Below are positions 20,701 through 29,666 of a stretch of DNA of 64,000 nt, piece after piece. The position numbers and the translations under genes were made by a program. This stretch comes from Reyranella massiliensis 521 (lineage in GTDB: Bacteria; Pseudomonadota; Alphaproteobacteria; Reyranellales; Reyranellaceae). The notes below the pieces were generated by a model. The model saw only the letters and a program-made list of their open reading frames with translations, had not been told where the DNA came from and searched no databases. The stretch spans positions 25,389 to 89,388 of the forward strand of contig CAMAYC010000002.1 in the NCBI GenBank assembly GCA_945862125.1, given 5' to 3'. How positions within the stretch are numbered: the first letter of the stretch is position 1; each line of letters opens with the position of its first letter.

Positions 20701-21174
20701 ATCAAGCTTGCCGGCACCGTAATCGACCGTATGGAGCGGACCTCGGCCAAAGGTAACCGCTTCGCCTTCGTGCAGTGCTCGGACCAGTCCGGGGCGTTCG
20801 AACTCACGGTGTTCAGCGAACTCCTGGGCAGCAAGCGCAATCTCCTGGAGCCGGGACAGGCGGTACTGGTCTCGGCCGACGGCCGGCTCGACGGTGAGCA
20901 GGTGAAGCTCACGGCGCAGAGCGTCGAGAAGCTCGACGACGCGGTTGCCAACGCGGCGGCGGGTCTGCGCATCATCGTTTCCGATCCGGCGGCCCTGGAG
21001 GCCTTGCGCAAGACGCTGGATGGCAAGAAGGGGCGGGGACGCGTCACGCTGGTCGTCCCGATGCCCGATGAGGCGGAGGCCGAAGTGACCTTGCCCGGGA
21101 CCTATTCAATCGCGGGTGGCTTGCGCGACGCCATCGGCATGCTGCCGGGCATTGCGCAGGTGGAAGAGATTTGA
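17728..21174 (+). CDS. dnaE: DNA polymerase III subunit alpha
   Basis: 1148-residue replicative polymerase. Domains in order: PHP domain (FVHLKVRSAYSLTEGA at the start), palm with GPGRGSGAGSLVAW and the catalytic PDFDIDF motif (Asp406, Asp408), fingers, tandem HhH, OB-fold (IKLAGTVIDRMERTS, about residue 990) and C-terminal tau-binding region. The GTG at 17728 is the only start in frame close to the conserved N-terminus. The lolD-dnaE order is normal for Alphaproteobacteria. The stop overlaps the next gene (TTGA). Confidence 0.97.
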   Translation: MTIADFVHLKVRSAYSLTEGANKVDAVVALAKAQAMPAVAVTDRNNLFGALEFAQYASKAGIQPIMGCDLGLRREEEGGISAVSKLPSVDWLTLLVQNEQGYINLMRLVSRAHLEFKTGSIAALPLSELEGHSDGLLAFTGSASSGVGRLLLAGQAPAAAHMLERLQTLFDGRLYVELQRHGEDSERRIEAPLLDLAYARDLPLVATNDVHFPKASMYEAHDVLLCIEQGTHIDDPNRRRLTPEHYFKSAGEMRSVFSDLPEACDNTIAIAQRCAYMPEPRKPILPRYTKLGGRAEKDALKEMAEAGLATLKASGRLAEDVSLKKYEDRLSYELNMIEKMGFSGYFLIVADFIQWAKDNSIPVGPGRGSGAGSLVAWSLKITDLDPLRWGLLFERFLNPERVSMPDFDIDFCQDKRDQVIRYVRDEYGHDRVAAIITFGKLQARAVLRDVGRVLGMPYGQVDRICKLVPNNPAKPVTLGQALESEQLLKEQYQADEEIKRLIDLALQLEGLFRNASTHAAGVVIGDRPLEELVPLYRDTDNKESLPATQFNMKWVETAGLVKFDFLGLKTLTVIEKACGLIGHDKIKIDKIPLDDEPTFKMLAKGDAYGVFQMEGSGMRDILSKLKPNRFEDLIALVALYRPGPMDDIPTYISVKNGQEKPDYLHPSLKGILEETYGIMVYQEQVMQIAQVLSGYSLGGADLLRRAMGKKIQSEMDAQRAIFIEGARKNEVEDARASMIFDKVAKFAGYGFNKCHSAPYALVAYQTAYLKANYPVEFFAASMTLDMGNSDKIGNFRRELERLQIPLLGPDVNKSMAEFAVETTPEGKKAVRYALSAIKGVGREAMTRLAEERAEKGPFKDTFDFAERLDQRVVNKRLIEGLVKAGAFDSLNKNRAQTFGAVEALMRHSQATHESRGSNQNSLFGDDTAQRRPQLPKMPDWAPMERLQNEFAAIGFYLSSHPLAAYERSLQRLGVCRAADLTALLARGTPGRIKLAGTVIDRMERTSAKGNRFAFVQCSDQSGAFELTVFSELLGSKRNLLEPGQAVLVSADGRLDGEQVKLTAQSVEKLDDAVANAAAGLRIIVSDPAALEALRKTLDGKKGRGRVTLVVPMPDEAEAEVTLPGTYSIAGGLRDAIGMLPGIAQVEEI

Positions 21175-22184
21175 GCCGGCAACCCGGCCTCTTCGAAACC
21201 CCCAGTCCGGCCAGGCGCCGCGCAACAACGGCAGGAGAGGTCCGGCCGGCCGCCACATCGCCGCTGCTGCACGCGCCGGTCCTGCCGCCCGAGATCAGGC
21301 TTGGCACCTCGTCATGGTTTTTTCCGGGATGGCGCGGCCTTGTCTACGAGGGGGTTCATCCGCAGACGGTGCTCAGCCGCAAGGGGCTGGAAGCCTATGG
21401 CGAGATCCCGATGCTGCGCACGGTCAGCCTCGACCGGACCTTTTATGCTGCCATCTCGGCAGTGGAGTACGCGCGCTACGCCCATCAGGTGCCGGACGAC
21501 TTCAGCTTCGTCGTGAAGGCGCCGGCGCTGGTCTGCGATGCGGTGATGCGGGACGAGGAGGGGCGGGGAAAGGTCGCCAACCCGCACTTTCTCGATGCAG
21601 CCATCGCCACCCGCGAGTTCGTGGTGCCCTGCCTCGAGGGGCTAGGTGCCAAGGCCGGGCCGTTGGTCTTCCAGGTCTCGCCACTGCCGCGTGGATTAGT
21701 GGCGGAGGCGGCCACTCTTATTGAGCGGTTGGCGGTGTTCTTTGCGGCTCTGCCGCGAGAACTAGGCAAGAATCGCCCGCTCTACGCTCTGGAACTGCGC
21801 AATGCCGAGCTGCTGACGCCTCGGCTGATGCGCATGTTGGCGGCGGCCGGGGTGCGCTATTGCGTCGGCCTCCATGACCGGATGCCCGAGGTCGAGCGCC
21901 AGGAGGCGGCGCTCCGGGTGCTGGACAGTGACACTCCCGGGCCTCTGATCGTTCGCTGGAACCTGCACCGGGGATTTCTCTACCAGGCTGCCAAGCAGCG
22001 CTATGAGCCCTTCGACCGGCTGGTCGACGAGGATGGCGATACCCGCCGCATTCTGGCCCGGATGGCCGCCGACGCCTTCAAGGCCAGGCAGAAGGTCTGG
22101 ATCACGGCCAACAACAAGGCCGAGGGGAGCGCCCCCCTGTCATTACTCAAACTGGCTCAGGAAATCGCCCAGAACCTAGACTAA
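21171..22184 (+). CDS. DUF72 domain-containing protein
   Basis: 337 residues; the segment IRLGTSSWFFPGWRGLVYEG (about 43-62) opens a DUF72 TIM-barrel-like fold, continued by TFYAAISAVEYARYA and the LYALELRNAELLTPRLMRML block. No enzymatic role of DUF72 is established. The N-terminal 40 residues are basic and poorly conserved in character. The putative TTG start overlaps the dnaE stop, but starts further in cannot be excluded. Confidence 0.85.
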   Translation: MSRQPGLFETPSPARRRATTAGEVRPAATSPLLHAPVLPPEIRLGTSSWFFPGWRGLVYEGVHPQTVLSRKGLEAYGEIPMLRTVSLDRTFYAAISAVEYARYAHQVPDDFSFVVKAPALVCDAVMRDEEGRGKVANPHFLDAAIATREFVVPCLEGLGAKAGPLVFQVSPLPRGLVAEAATLIERLAVFFAALPRELGKNRPLYALELRNAELLTPRLMRMLAAAGVRYCVGLHDRMPEVERQEAALRVLDSDTPGPLIVRWNLHRGFLYQAAKQRYEPFDRLVDEDGDTRRILARMAADAFKARQKVWITANNKAEGSAPLSLLKLAQEIAQNLD

Positions 22185-22204
22185 GTCATTGATTTCATTG
22201 CTGC

Positions 22205-22233
22205 TTGCAATTGAGGGCATAAACCCCTAGAAA
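22205..22233 (+). promoter_or_regulatory. Putative rpsB promoter
   Basis: TTGCAA (22205-22210) and TAGAAA (22228-22233) with a 17-base spacer. It would give a leader of about 120 nt before the rpsB ATG, GC-rich and able to fold, which may allow S2 autoregulation as in other bacteria; that last point is inference. Confidence 0.5.
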
Positions 22234-22358
22234 CACGCCACTTCGCACGCGGGTTTGCGGTCGACGGGGAGACATCCCGCCGCTCGCTCCGGTGTCGCCA
22301 AGCTCGCAAGAGTTGGGGGACGACGCCCGCGGAGGCCCAACCGGAAAAGGAGAACGGC

Positions 22359-23147
22359 ATGGCTATGCCGACATTTACGATGCGCCAGCTGCTGGAAGCC
22401 GGCGTCCACTTCGGACATCACACGCGCCGCTGGAATCCCAAGATGAAGCCGTACCTGTTCGGGGTACGCAATGGGGTCCATATCATCGATCTCACCAAGA
22501 CGGTGCCGCTGCTCGAGCAGGCGCTGCAGCGGGTCCGCGAAGTCGTGGCCAGCGGCGGTCGCGTCCTCTTCGTTGGCACCAAGGCAGCAGCGTCCGAGCG
22601 CGTCGCCGACGCGGCCAAGCGCTGCGGCCAATACTACGTGAACCATCGCTGGCTGGGCGGCATGATCACCAACTGGCAGACCATCTCTGCCTCGATCAAG
22701 CGCCTGCGCGAACTCGACGAGCGCCTTAAGGGCGAAGTCCTGGGTCTCACCAAGAAAGAGCAGCTCGACCTGACGCGTGAGCGCGACAAGCTCGAGCGGT
22801 CGCTGGGCGGCATCAAGGAGATGGGTGGTACGCCCGACCTGCTGTTCATCATCGACACCAACAAGGAGGCGATTGCCGTCCAGGAGGCGCGCAAGCGCGG
22901 CATCCCGATCGTGGCGATCCTCGACAGCAACTCCGATCCCGACGGCATCGACTTCCCGATTCCGGGCAACGACGACGCGATCCGTGCCGTCTCGCTGTTC
23001 TGTGAACTCCTGTCGGGAGCCGTGCTCGATGGCATCCGCGCCGAGATTGCGGCGTCGGGCGGCGATGTGGGCGAACTGAGCGCCCCGCCGATCGAGGAAG
23101 TGCCGGTGGTCGAAGTCCCCGCCGCCGAAGCGGCGCCGGCGGAGTAA
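22359..23147 (+). CDS. rpsB: 30S ribosomal protein S2
   Basis: 262 residues starting [20 protein letters not shown], with the S2 signatures [25 protein letters not shown] and [21 protein letters not shown]. Binds the 30S head/platform and is needed to recruit S1. The acidic, Ala/Pro-rich tail ([17 protein letters not shown]) is common in the class. An AAAAGGAGAACGGC ribosome site precedes the ATG; tsf follows after about 100 bases containing a hairpin. Confidence 0.98.
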   Translation: MAMPTFTMRQLLEAGVHFGHHTRRWNPKMKPYLFGVRNGVHIIDLTKTVPLLEQALQRVREVVASGGRVLFVGTKAAASERVADAAKRCGQYYVNHRWLGGMITNWQTISASIKRLRELDERLKGEVLGLTKKEQLDLTRERDKLERSLGGIKEMGGTPDLLFIIDTNKEAIAVQEARKRGIPIVAILDSNSDPDGIDFPIPGNDDAIRAVSLFCELLSGAVLDGIRAEIAASGGDVGELSAPPIEEVPVVEVPAAEAAPAE

Positions 23148-23177
23148 GCCGGAGCCCTTAACGACGAAGATCCAATG

Positions 23178-23199
23178 GGGCCGGTCGGAAGACCGGCCC
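23178..23199 (+). terminator. Hairpin between rpsB and tsf
   Basis: Perfect 9-bp stem GGGCCGGTC/GACCGGCCC with a GGAA tetraloop followed by TTGTTG. It probably acts as a partial terminator or mRNA-processing/stability element that sets the S2 to EF-Ts ratio; the short T-run suggests it is leaky. Confidence 0.55.
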
Positions 23200-23252
23200 T
23201 TGTTGCACCACACAGGGTTGCATCAAACAGGCCGGACCAAACGGAGCACGAC

Positions 23253-24179
23253 ATGGCTGAGATCACCGCATCGCTCGTCAAGGAACTGCGTGAGAAGACT
23301 GGCGCGGGCATGATGGACTGTAAGAAGGCGCTGGGCGAAGTGCAGGGCGACCTCGAGAAGGCAGTCGACTGGCTGCGTACCAAGGGACTATCGGCGGCCG
23401 CCAAGAAGGCAGGCCGGGTCGCGGCGGAAGGCCTCGTCGGCGTGATCGCTAACGGCACGCGTGGTGCGGCAATCGAAGTCAACGCTGAGACCGACTTCGT
23501 TGGTCGCAACGACATCTTCCAGAAATTCGTCTCGGCGGCGGCCCGTGCCGCCCTCGATACCGGCGCCGACATGGCCAAGATCGCCGCTTCGCCATTTCCG
23601 GGCACTGGTCGCGACATCCAGGGTGAACTCACACACCTGATCGCCACCATCGGCGAGAACATGTCGCTGCGCCGCACTGCGTCGATCTCGGTATCGGACG
23701 GCGTCGTGGCGGCCTACGTGCACAACGCCGTGGCGCCAGACCTCGGCAAGATCGGCGTCCTGGTGGCGCTCGAGTCCACTGGCGACAAGGCCAAGCTGGC
23801 AGCGCTCGCCAAGCAACTCGCCATGCATGTGGCTGCCGCCAACCCGCAATCGCTGACCGTGGCTGATCTCGACCAGGCGGCAATCGAGCGCGAGCGTGCC
23901 GTGCTGGCCGAGAAGGCCGGGCAGGCGGGCAAGACCGCCGACATCGTCGCCAAGATGGTCGAGGGTGGGCTGCGCAAGTTCCACCAGGAAGTGGTCCTGC
24001 TTGAGCAGCTCTTCGTCATCGACGGCAAGAACCGCGTCTCCAAGGTCGTTGAGGATGCGGCGAAGCAGGTCGGCGCGCCGGTCCGGCTGGCGGGCTTCCT
24101 GCGCTTCGCTCTGGGTGAAGGAATCGAGAAGAAGTCGGAGGATTTCGCCGCCGAGGTGGCTGCCCAGCTCAAGAAGTAG
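23253..24179 (+). CDS. tsf: Elongation factor Ts
   Basis: 308 residues. N-terminal UBA-like domain ([20 protein letters not shown]) carries the MMDCKKAL motif, and the core holds [21 protein letters not shown], which contains the conserved TDFV that contacts EF-Tu. Catalyses GDP release from EF-Tu. An in-frame start 26 codons upstream (23175) falls in the intergenic hairpin and is rejected; ATG 23253 follows a GGAGCACGAC ribosome site. Confidence 0.97.
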   Translation: MAEITASLVKELREKTGAGMMDCKKALGEVQGDLEKAVDWLRTKGLSAAAKKAGRVAAEGLVGVIANGTRGAAIEVNAETDFVGRNDIFQKFVSAAARAALDTGADMAKIAASPFPGTGRDIQGELTHLIATIGENMSLRRTASISVSDGVVAAYVHNAVAPDLGKIGVLVALESTGDKAKLAALAKQLAMHVAAANPQSLTVADLDQAAIERERAVLAEKAGQAGKTADIVAKMVEGGLRKFHQEVVLLEQLFVIDGKNRVSKVVEDAAKQVGAPVRLAGFLRFALGEGIEKKSEDFAAEVAAQLKK

Positions 24180-24197
24180 TATGAAATCGGTACCGGT

Positions 24198-24218
24198 GCG
24201 CGGGCCAGAAGCCCGCGC
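24198..24218 (+). other. Hairpin between tsf and pyrH
   Basis: Perfect 8-bp stem GCGCGGGC/GCCCGCGC with loop CAGAA, about 20 bases after the tsf stop. No T-run follows, so it is more likely an RNA-stability or processing element than an intrinsic terminator. Confidence 0.4.
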
Positions 24219-24248
24219 CGCCCAAGAACACGTATTCAGAGGCATCTG

Positions 24249-24974
24249 ATGCCGTCGGGTCCTCGCTATCGCCGCGTCCTTCTCAAACTCTCAGGTGAGG
24301 GTTTGATGGGCAGTCGCGAATACGGGCTGGATCCGGCCATGGTTTCCATGGTCGCACAGGAAGTGAAAGCCGTGCATGGCATGGGCGTTCAGGTTTGCCT
24401 GGTGATCGGTGGCGGAAACATCTTCCGGGGTGTCTCCGCGGCGGCCTCGGGCATGGACCGGGCAAGCGGTGACTACATGGGCATGCTGGCGACGGTGATC
24501 AATTCACTCGCGATGCAGAGCGCTCTCGAGCGTCAGGGCCTACAGACCAGGGTCCAATCTGCGATCCCCATGACCACGGTCTGCGAGCCCTACATTCGCC
24601 GCCGAGCTGCCAGACACATGGAGAAGGGTCGGGTCGTGATCTTTGCTGCCGGCACCGGCAATCCGTTTTTCACTACCGACACCGCTGCCGCCTTGCGCGC
24701 TGCCGAAATGGGCGTCGATGCTTTGCTTAAGGGCACCCAGGTCGATGGCGTCTATTCCGCGGATCCGCGCAAAGACAAGGATGCCAAGCGCTACGAATCC
24801 CTCACCTATATGGAAGTACTGTCGCGTGACTTGCAGGTGATGGATGCATCGGCAATCTCGCTGGCGCGCGAGAACCATATTCCGATCATCGTGTTCGACA
24901 TCCATAAGCCGGGGGCATTCGCCGCGACGATGTGCGGGGAGGGCACCTTCACCATCATCAAGGACGAGGGCTGA
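24249..24974 (+). CDS. pyrH: UMP kinase
   Basis: 241-residue amino-acid-kinase-fold enzyme: [13 protein letters not shown] at the start, GGGNIFRG glycine loop (about 56-63), and the [30 protein letters not shown] block. Converts UMP to UDP, usually as a GTP-activated, UTP-inhibited hexamer. The start codon is ATG; frr follows after two bases. Confidence 0.97.
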   Translation: MPSGPRYRRVLLKLSGEGLMGSREYGLDPAMVSMVAQEVKAVHGMGVQVCLVIGGGNIFRGVSAAASGMDRASGDYMGMLATVINSLAMQSALERQGLQTRVQSAIPMTTVCEPYIRRRAARHMEKGRVVIFAAGTGNPFFTTDTAAALRAAEMGVDALLKGTQVDGVYSADPRKDKDAKRYESLTYMEVLSRDLQVMDASAISLARENHIPIIVFDIHKPGAFAATMCGEGTFTIIKDEG

Positions 24975-24976
24975 AG

Positions 24977-25531
24977 ATGAGTGCGGACGTCAAAGAACTC
25001 GAGAAGCGCATGCAGGGTGCCATGGACGCCCTGAAGAAGGAATTCACCGGTCTCAGGACCGGTCGTGCATCGGTCAATCTGCTCGATCCGGTGATGGTCG
25101 AGGCTTATGGTCAGCGCATGTCGTTGAACCAGGTCGGAACGGTGAGCGCTCCCGAGCCACGCCTGCTCACGGTGAGCGTCTGGGACAAAGGCCTGGTCGT
25201 TTCGACGGCCAAAGCGATCCGAGAGGCCGGCCTCGGCCTCAATCCGGCACCGGACGGCCAGATGATCCGCATTCCCATCCCGGAACTGACGAGCGAGCGG
25301 CGCGCTGAACTTGCCAAACTTGCCCACAAGTACGCCGAACTTGGCCGTGTCGCCGTGCGTAACGTGCGGCGTGACGGGATGGAATCGCTGAAGAAGGCAG
25401 AGAAGGACCACCAGATCTCGCAGGATGAGCACCGCCAGAAATCCGACGAGGTCCAGAAGCTTACCGACCGGTTTGTAAAGTTGGTCGACGAGGCGCTCGC
25501 CCATAAGGAAAAAGAGATCAAGACGGTTTGA
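24977..25531 (+). CDS. frr: Ribosome-recycling factor
   Basis: 184 residues, normal length is about 185. The conserved [14 protein letters not shown] segment of the three-helix bundle and the C-terminal [15 protein letters not shown] stretch identify RRF, which splits post-termination ribosomes with EF-G. ATG 24977 is chosen (AGATGAGTGCG context, right after pyrH); the longer frame upstream overlaps pyrH. Confidence 0.97.
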   Translation: MSADVKELEKRMQGAMDALKKEFTGLRTGRASVNLLDPVMVEAYGQRMSLNQVGTVSAPEPRLLTVSVWDKGLVVSTAKAIREAGLGLNPAPDGQMIRIPIPELTSERRAELAKLAHKYAELGRVAVRNVRRDGMESLKKAEKDHQISQDEHRQKSDEVQKLTDRFVKLVDEALAHKEKEIKTV

Positions 25532-26271
25532 TGTCGACCGCATCGCTGCCCGCCAATCCTGACCCGTCGCCGGGTCCCAACCACGTCGCCATCATCATGG
25601 ATGGCAACGGGCGGTGGGCGAAGGCGCGCGGATTGCCGCGGGTAGCAGGCCATCGCCGCGGAGCAGACGCTGTGCGCCGTGTCGTTCGTGGTGCGGGCGA
25701 ACTCGGAATTCCTGTCCTCACGCTGTTTGCTTTCTCGACGGAGAACTGGACGCGGCCAGCCGGCGAGGTGAGTGATCTCATGGGGCTACTGCGCCATTAC
25801 CTGCGCAACGAGCTTGAGGAGCTCCACAAGAATGGGGCCCGGCTGCGAGTTATCGGCAATCGCGACGGATTGGCGGCGGACATCGTGCGCGACATCGCCG
25901 ACGCCGAGAACCTCACGCGAAACAACAGTCGCATCGACGTCAATATCTGCATCAACTACGGCTCGCGCGACGAAATTCTACGCGCGACGCGCAGTCTCGC
26001 GCGGCAGGTCGCGGCGGGCGCATTCGAAGCCGACCGCATCGACGCCAACCTCTTTGAGCGTGAGTTGCTAACCGCGGGCGTGCCCGATCCGGATTTGCTG
26101 ATCCGGACGAGTGGGGAGCAACGCATCAGCAACTTCCTGCTTTGGCAGTGTGCGTATTCGGAGTTGGTGTTCGTCGATACGCTGTGGCCCGATTTCGGCA
26201 AGGACGACCTGGAACGGGCGGTTTCCGAGTTCCGTCGGCGCGAGCGGCGTTATGGTGGCGTCGGCGGCTGA
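25531..26271 (+). CDS. uppS: Isoprenyl transferase (undecaprenyl diphosphate synthase)
   Basis: 246 residues with the catalytic motif HVAIIMDGNGRWA (Asp24), the FSTENWTRP segment and the C-terminal DLLIRTSGEQRISNFLLWQ and EFRRRERRYGG blocks of cis-prenyltransferases. Makes the C55 lipid carrier for peptidoglycan and surface polysaccharide assembly. The ATG overlaps the frr stop by one base; TTG 25528 is also in frame. Confidence 0.96.
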   Translation: MSTASLPANPDPSPGPNHVAIIMDGNGRWAKARGLPRVAGHRRGADAVRRVVRGAGELGIPVLTLFAFSTENWTRPAGEVSDLMGLLRHYLRNELEELHKNGARLRVIGNRDGLAADIVRDIADAENLTRNNSRIDVNICINYGSRDEILRATRSLARQVAAGAFEADRIDANLFERELLTAGVPDPDLLIRTSGEQRISNFLLWQCAYSELVFVDTLWPDFGKDDLERAVSEFRRRERRYGGVGG

Positions 26272-26947
26272 CGCCCCGACGGGGCGCGGTCGACGATTTC
26301 GCGGGCTGCTGCTGCGGATTTCGTCAGCCCTTGTCCTGGGACCCCTGCTGCTGGCCGCAGTGTGGTTCGGCTTCCCATGGATCGATCTGGTGGCGGCGAT
26401 CGCCGCACCGCTTATGGTGTGGGAATGGACGCGCCTCACCCGCGGGCGTCCGATTGTCAGGGTTACAGCCTACGTCTACGCCCTGGCAGCTCTGGTGGCC
26501 CTGCTGTGGCTGCGCCACCAGCCGGCACTGGGCCGCGAGACGGTGATCTGGATCGTCGCCTGCACTTGGGCAACCGACATCGGGGCGTATTTCGTCGGCG
26601 CGTCGGCCGGTGGCGCCAAGCTCGCTCCCCGCATTAGCCCCAGCAAGACATGGTCGGGCTTGATCGGCGGCATGGCTTGGGCCGCCGTGACCAGCGCTGC
26701 CTTGGGATTTGCGTTCGGTCTGGGATCGACGTTCTCCCTTGCGGTGATTGGCGCCTGTCTTGCCGTGGTCGGACAAGTCGGCGACCTCGCCGAGTCGGCG
26801 GCCAAGCGCGGCGCGGGAGTGAAGGACAGTGGCAATCTGATCCCCGGGCATGGCGGATTGCTGGACCGAGTCGACGGATTGGTCGCTATTCTCGTCGTCG
26901 TGGCGTTGGTGCGCCTGACGGTTGACGGAGCCTGGCCTTGGAACTGA
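26252..26947 (+). CDS. cdsA: Phosphatidate cytidylyltransferase
   Basis: Membrane enzyme making CDP-diacylglycerol from phosphatidate and CTP. The Prosite-type signature is present near the C-terminus (KRGAGVKDSGNLIPGHGG, residues about 185-202, then LLDRVD), and SPSKTWSGLIGG (129-140) binds CTP. At 231 residues it is shorter than the usual 260-285, with about six membrane helices; the N-terminal helices appear reduced. ATG 26252 lies inside the uppS end (20-base overlap), GTG 26255 is an alternative. Confidence 0.93.
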   Translation: MVASAADAPTGRGRRFRGLLLRISSALVLGPLLLAAVWFGFPWIDLVAAIAAPLMVWEWTRLTRGRPIVRVTAYVYALAALVALLWLRHQPALGRETVIWIVACTWATDIGAYFVGASAGGAKLAPRISPSKTWSGLIGGMAWAAVTSAALGFAFGLGSTFSLAVIGACLAVVGQVGDLAESAAKRGAGVKDSGNLIPGHGGLLDRVDGLVAILVVVALVRLTVDGAWPWN

Positions 26948-28146
26948 CCCGCTGGTTCGCGCCGTCGCATGACCGGCCCCGCAGTGTAACCATCCTTGGG
27001 TCGACCGGTTCGGTCGGCCAGAACACCGTCGATCTCATCGCGCGTGATCCCGCGAGCTATCATGTCGAGGCGCTGGTTGCCGGCTCCTCGGTTGAGTTGC
27101 TTGCCGAGCAGGCACGCCGCCTTCGTGCGCGGCTTGCCGTGGTGGCCAACCCGGAGCGTTATCTGGCGCTGAAAGAGGCGCTGGCGGGCACGTCGATCGT
27201 AGCCGCCGCCGGTCCGGAGGCTGTGGCCGAAGCCGCGTCCCGCCCGGCAGAGTGGGTCATGGCGGCGGTCGTGGGCTTTGCTGGGCTGGAGCCGACGCTC
27301 GCTGCGGCGCGCCGAGGCGCCATCGTGGCGCTGGCCAACAAGGAAGCGCTGGTCTGCGCCGGGCGTCTGCTGACCGAGGCGATTGAGGAGTCGGGCGGAG
27401 TTCTGTTGCCGGTCGATTCCGAACACAACGCCATCTTCCAGGTCTTCGAGCCGCAGCAGCGCCAGGCCATCGACCGTTTGATCCTTACGGCCTCGGGTGG
27501 CCCGTTCCGTAACTGGTCGCTGGCCGACATGGCCGAGGCCACGCCGAAGCAGGCGCTTGCCCATCCCAATTGGGACATGGGCGACAAGATCTCGATCGAT
27601 TCGGCCACGCTGATGAACAAGGGCCTCGAGCTCATCGAGGCACACCTGCTATTCCAGCTTCCGTCGGACAAGATCGAGATCATCGTTCATCCGCAATCGG
27701 TCATCCATTCGATGGTTGGTTACCGAGACGGCTCGGTGTTGGCCCAGCTTGGGACGCAGGACATGCGAGTGCCGATTTCGTATGCGCTCGGCTGGCCTGC
27801 GCGCATCGACGGTCCCGCCGCACGCCTCGATTTCGCGAACCTCTCGGCGCTTACATTCGAGCCGCCCGATTCCGGCCGCTTTCCCTCTCTACGGTTGGCG
27901 CGTGAAGCCTTGGCGACGGGCGGGCTTGCATCCATCGTGCTGAACGCCGCCAACGAGGCAGCAGTCGCGGCTTTCCTGGCGCGGCGCATCCGGTTTCTCG
28001 ACATCGCTCGAGTGGTCGAGGATGTGCTGATCGGCTGGGAAGGGGTGGCATCGCCGGTCGAGTCGCTTCAGCATGTCCAGGCGGCTGATCTCGAGGCTCG
28101 GCAAAGAGCCGAGGAAATCTGCCGAAAACGTTCTCTAACTATTTGA
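26938..28146 (+). CDS. dxr: 1-deoxy-D-xylulose 5-phosphate reductoisomerase
   Basis: 402 residues. NADPH loop ILGSTGSVGQNT (about 19-30), the LANKEALVCAG and LLPVDSEHNAIFQ motifs with the metal-binding residues, and the C-terminal helical domain are all present. Commits DXP to MEP in the non-mevalonate isoprenoid pathway, supplying the precursor for the uppS product. Start is TTG at 26938, overlapping cdsA by ten bases; no ATG fits the conserved N-terminus. Confidence 0.96.
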   Translation: MELTRWFAPSHDRPRSVTILGSTGSVGQNTVDLIARDPASYHVEALVAGSSVELLAEQARRLRARLAVVANPERYLALKEALAGTSIVAAAGPEAVAEAASRPAEWVMAAVVGFAGLEPTLAAARRGAIVALANKEALVCAGRLLTEAIEESGGVLLPVDSEHNAIFQVFEPQQRQAIDRLILTASGGPFRNWSLADMAEATPKQALAHPNWDMGDKISIDSATLMNKGLELIEAHLLFQLPSDKIEIIVHPQSVIHSMVGYRDGSVLAQLGTQDMRVPISYALGWPARIDGPAARLDFANLSALTFEPPDSGRFPSLRLAREALATGGLASIVLNAANEAAVAAFLARRIRFLDIARVVEDVLIGWEGVASPVESLQHVQAADLEARQRAEEICRKRSLTI

Positions 28147-28176
28147 AATATCATGATTTTAGTGATGTAGTGAGCC

Positions 28177-29556
28177 ATGGAAAGCGCCATCAGCCTGTTT
28201 ACGACCTACCTGCCGTACTTTGTCCTGGTGCTTACGCTGCTCGTGTTCATTCACGAGTTTGGTCATTACTGGGTTGCGCGCCGCTTCGGCATTCATGCCG
28301 AGGTCTTTTCGATCGGATTCGGTCCTGAGCTGTTCGGCTGGACGGACCGCCGGGGTACGCGATGGAAAGTGTCCGCCATCCCGCTCGGCGGCTATGTGAA
28401 GTTTCTGGGCGACAACGACGAGACCAGTACGACTCCGTCGGAAGCGGCACTTTCGGGCGCGCCCGTGAAGGGCGCTTTTTTCTCCAAGCCGCTTTATGCG
28501 CGGGCCGCTGTGGTGCTCGGAGGGCCGGCGGCCAATCTGCTGTTCGCTTTCCTTGTTCTAACAGTGGTGTTCTTTATTGCGGGTGAACCGTACTCGCCGG
28601 CCACCGTCGCGGTTCAGGTCAATGGGCCGGCCGCCAAGGCGGGCATGCGTACTGGCGACGAGATCGTTCGCCTCGCCGATCGGCGCATCGACCGTTATGA
28701 GGACATCCAGGACTCGCAGTTCCTCTATTGGGCGAAGCCGATGGCGGTGGAATACCGCCGCGGTAACCAGCTGCTCCAAGGTGAGATCGTGCCGCAATTC
28801 TGCGAGCGCACGGACCGTTACAACAACACGCTGCGGTACGGTGAGTTGGGACTGGATCAGCTCATCCGCCCTGTCGTCGGTGGATTTGCGCCGAATGGCC
28901 CGGCCGAGGCGGCCGGCCTCAAGGTCGGCGATCTGCTGCTCGAAATCGACGGCAAGCCCGTCGAGTATTTTTCGCGCATCCCTGAACTGATCGGCGCGCG
29001 TGCGGGTCAGCCTCTGGTGGTGAAGTACGACCGCGACGGTCGGCGCGAGGAGACGACGATCGTTCCTATTGCCGACAAGGTGGTCGATTGCGCCGGCAAG
29101 GAACAGGTCGTCGGACGTCTCCGCATCCGTCCGGCGGGCGTTACGGAATTCCGGAGCCACGGCGTGCTGGGCGCGATGGGGGCAGGTGTGCGCGCCGTCT
29201 GGGGCATGACAACGATGTTCTATACATCGATGGCTCAGATTCTGACGGCCACCCGCCCGGTCGACGAACTGGGTGGGCCGATCCGCATCGCCAAGGCGGC
29301 CGGTGAGGCATCGCACGCCGGCTGGATTGGAATTCTTAACCTCGTGATTGCCCTGTCGGTCGTGCTGGGCGTGTTCAATTTACTCCCGGTGCCGATGCTC
29401 GATGGCGGTCATTTGGCGATGTACCTCTACGAGGCGGTGCGGGGAAAGCCGCTCAGCCTCAAGGCGCAGGAATTTGGTTTGAGGGTTGGTTTTGCCCTGG
29501 TGATCGGCATGGCCTTGGTGGCGACATTCAATGACATAAGGCTCCTGCTGAAGTGA
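28177..29556 (+). CDS. rseP: RIP metalloprotease RseP (site-2 protease)
   Basis: 459-residue inner-membrane zinc protease. The HEFGH active site is at residues 26-30 in the first membrane helix and the third ligand lies in LLPVPMLDGGHL (Asp409). Two PDZ-like segments lie between them (about 135-185 and 225-300). Cleaves membrane-embedded anti-sigma factors and remnant signal peptides. The length is nearer to the two-PDZ gamma form than to the roughly 380-residue single-PDZ proteins I recall for rhizobia. It sits between dxr and bamA as usual. Confidence 0.93.
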   Translation: MESAISLFTTYLPYFVLVLTLLVFIHEFGHYWVARRFGIHAEVFSIGFGPELFGWTDRRGTRWKVSAIPLGGYVKFLGDNDETSTTPSEAALSGAPVKGAFFSKPLYARAAVVLGGPAANLLFAFLVLTVVFFIAGEPYSPATVAVQVNGPAAKAGMRTGDEIVRLADRRIDRYEDIQDSQFLYWAKPMAVEYRRGNQLLQGEIVPQFCERTDRYNNTLRYGELGLDQLIRPVVGGFAPNGPAEAAGLKVGDLLLEIDGKPVEYFSRIPELIGARAGQPLVVKYDRDGRREETTIVPIADKVVDCAGKEQVVGRLRIRPAGVTEFRSHGVLGAMGAGVRAVWGMTTMFYTSMAQILTATRPVDELGGPIRIAKAAGEASHAGWIGILNLVIALSVVLGVFNLLPVPMLDGGHLAMYLYEAVRGKPLSLKAQEFGLRVGFALVIGMALVATFNDIRLLLK

Positions 29557-29666
29557 CCGAATGGTCGCCGGGTGGGGGGCGAATCGGGAACAAAAATGGT
29601 GGCTAAGCCATTGATCCCGGTCTATGAAACGACGTTCCTGAGTATGGCCATCGGCAGGTCTGGAAG

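Noticed and set aside
22234..22358. rpsB leader considered as a named ribosomal-protein leader RNA
   Set aside because: It is foldable, but I could not match a specific conserved motif by eye, so only the promoter is listed.
29580..29640. GGAAC near 29588 considered as an EcfG-type stress promoter upstream of bamA
   Set aside because: No CGTT-like -10 at 16-17 bases distance.
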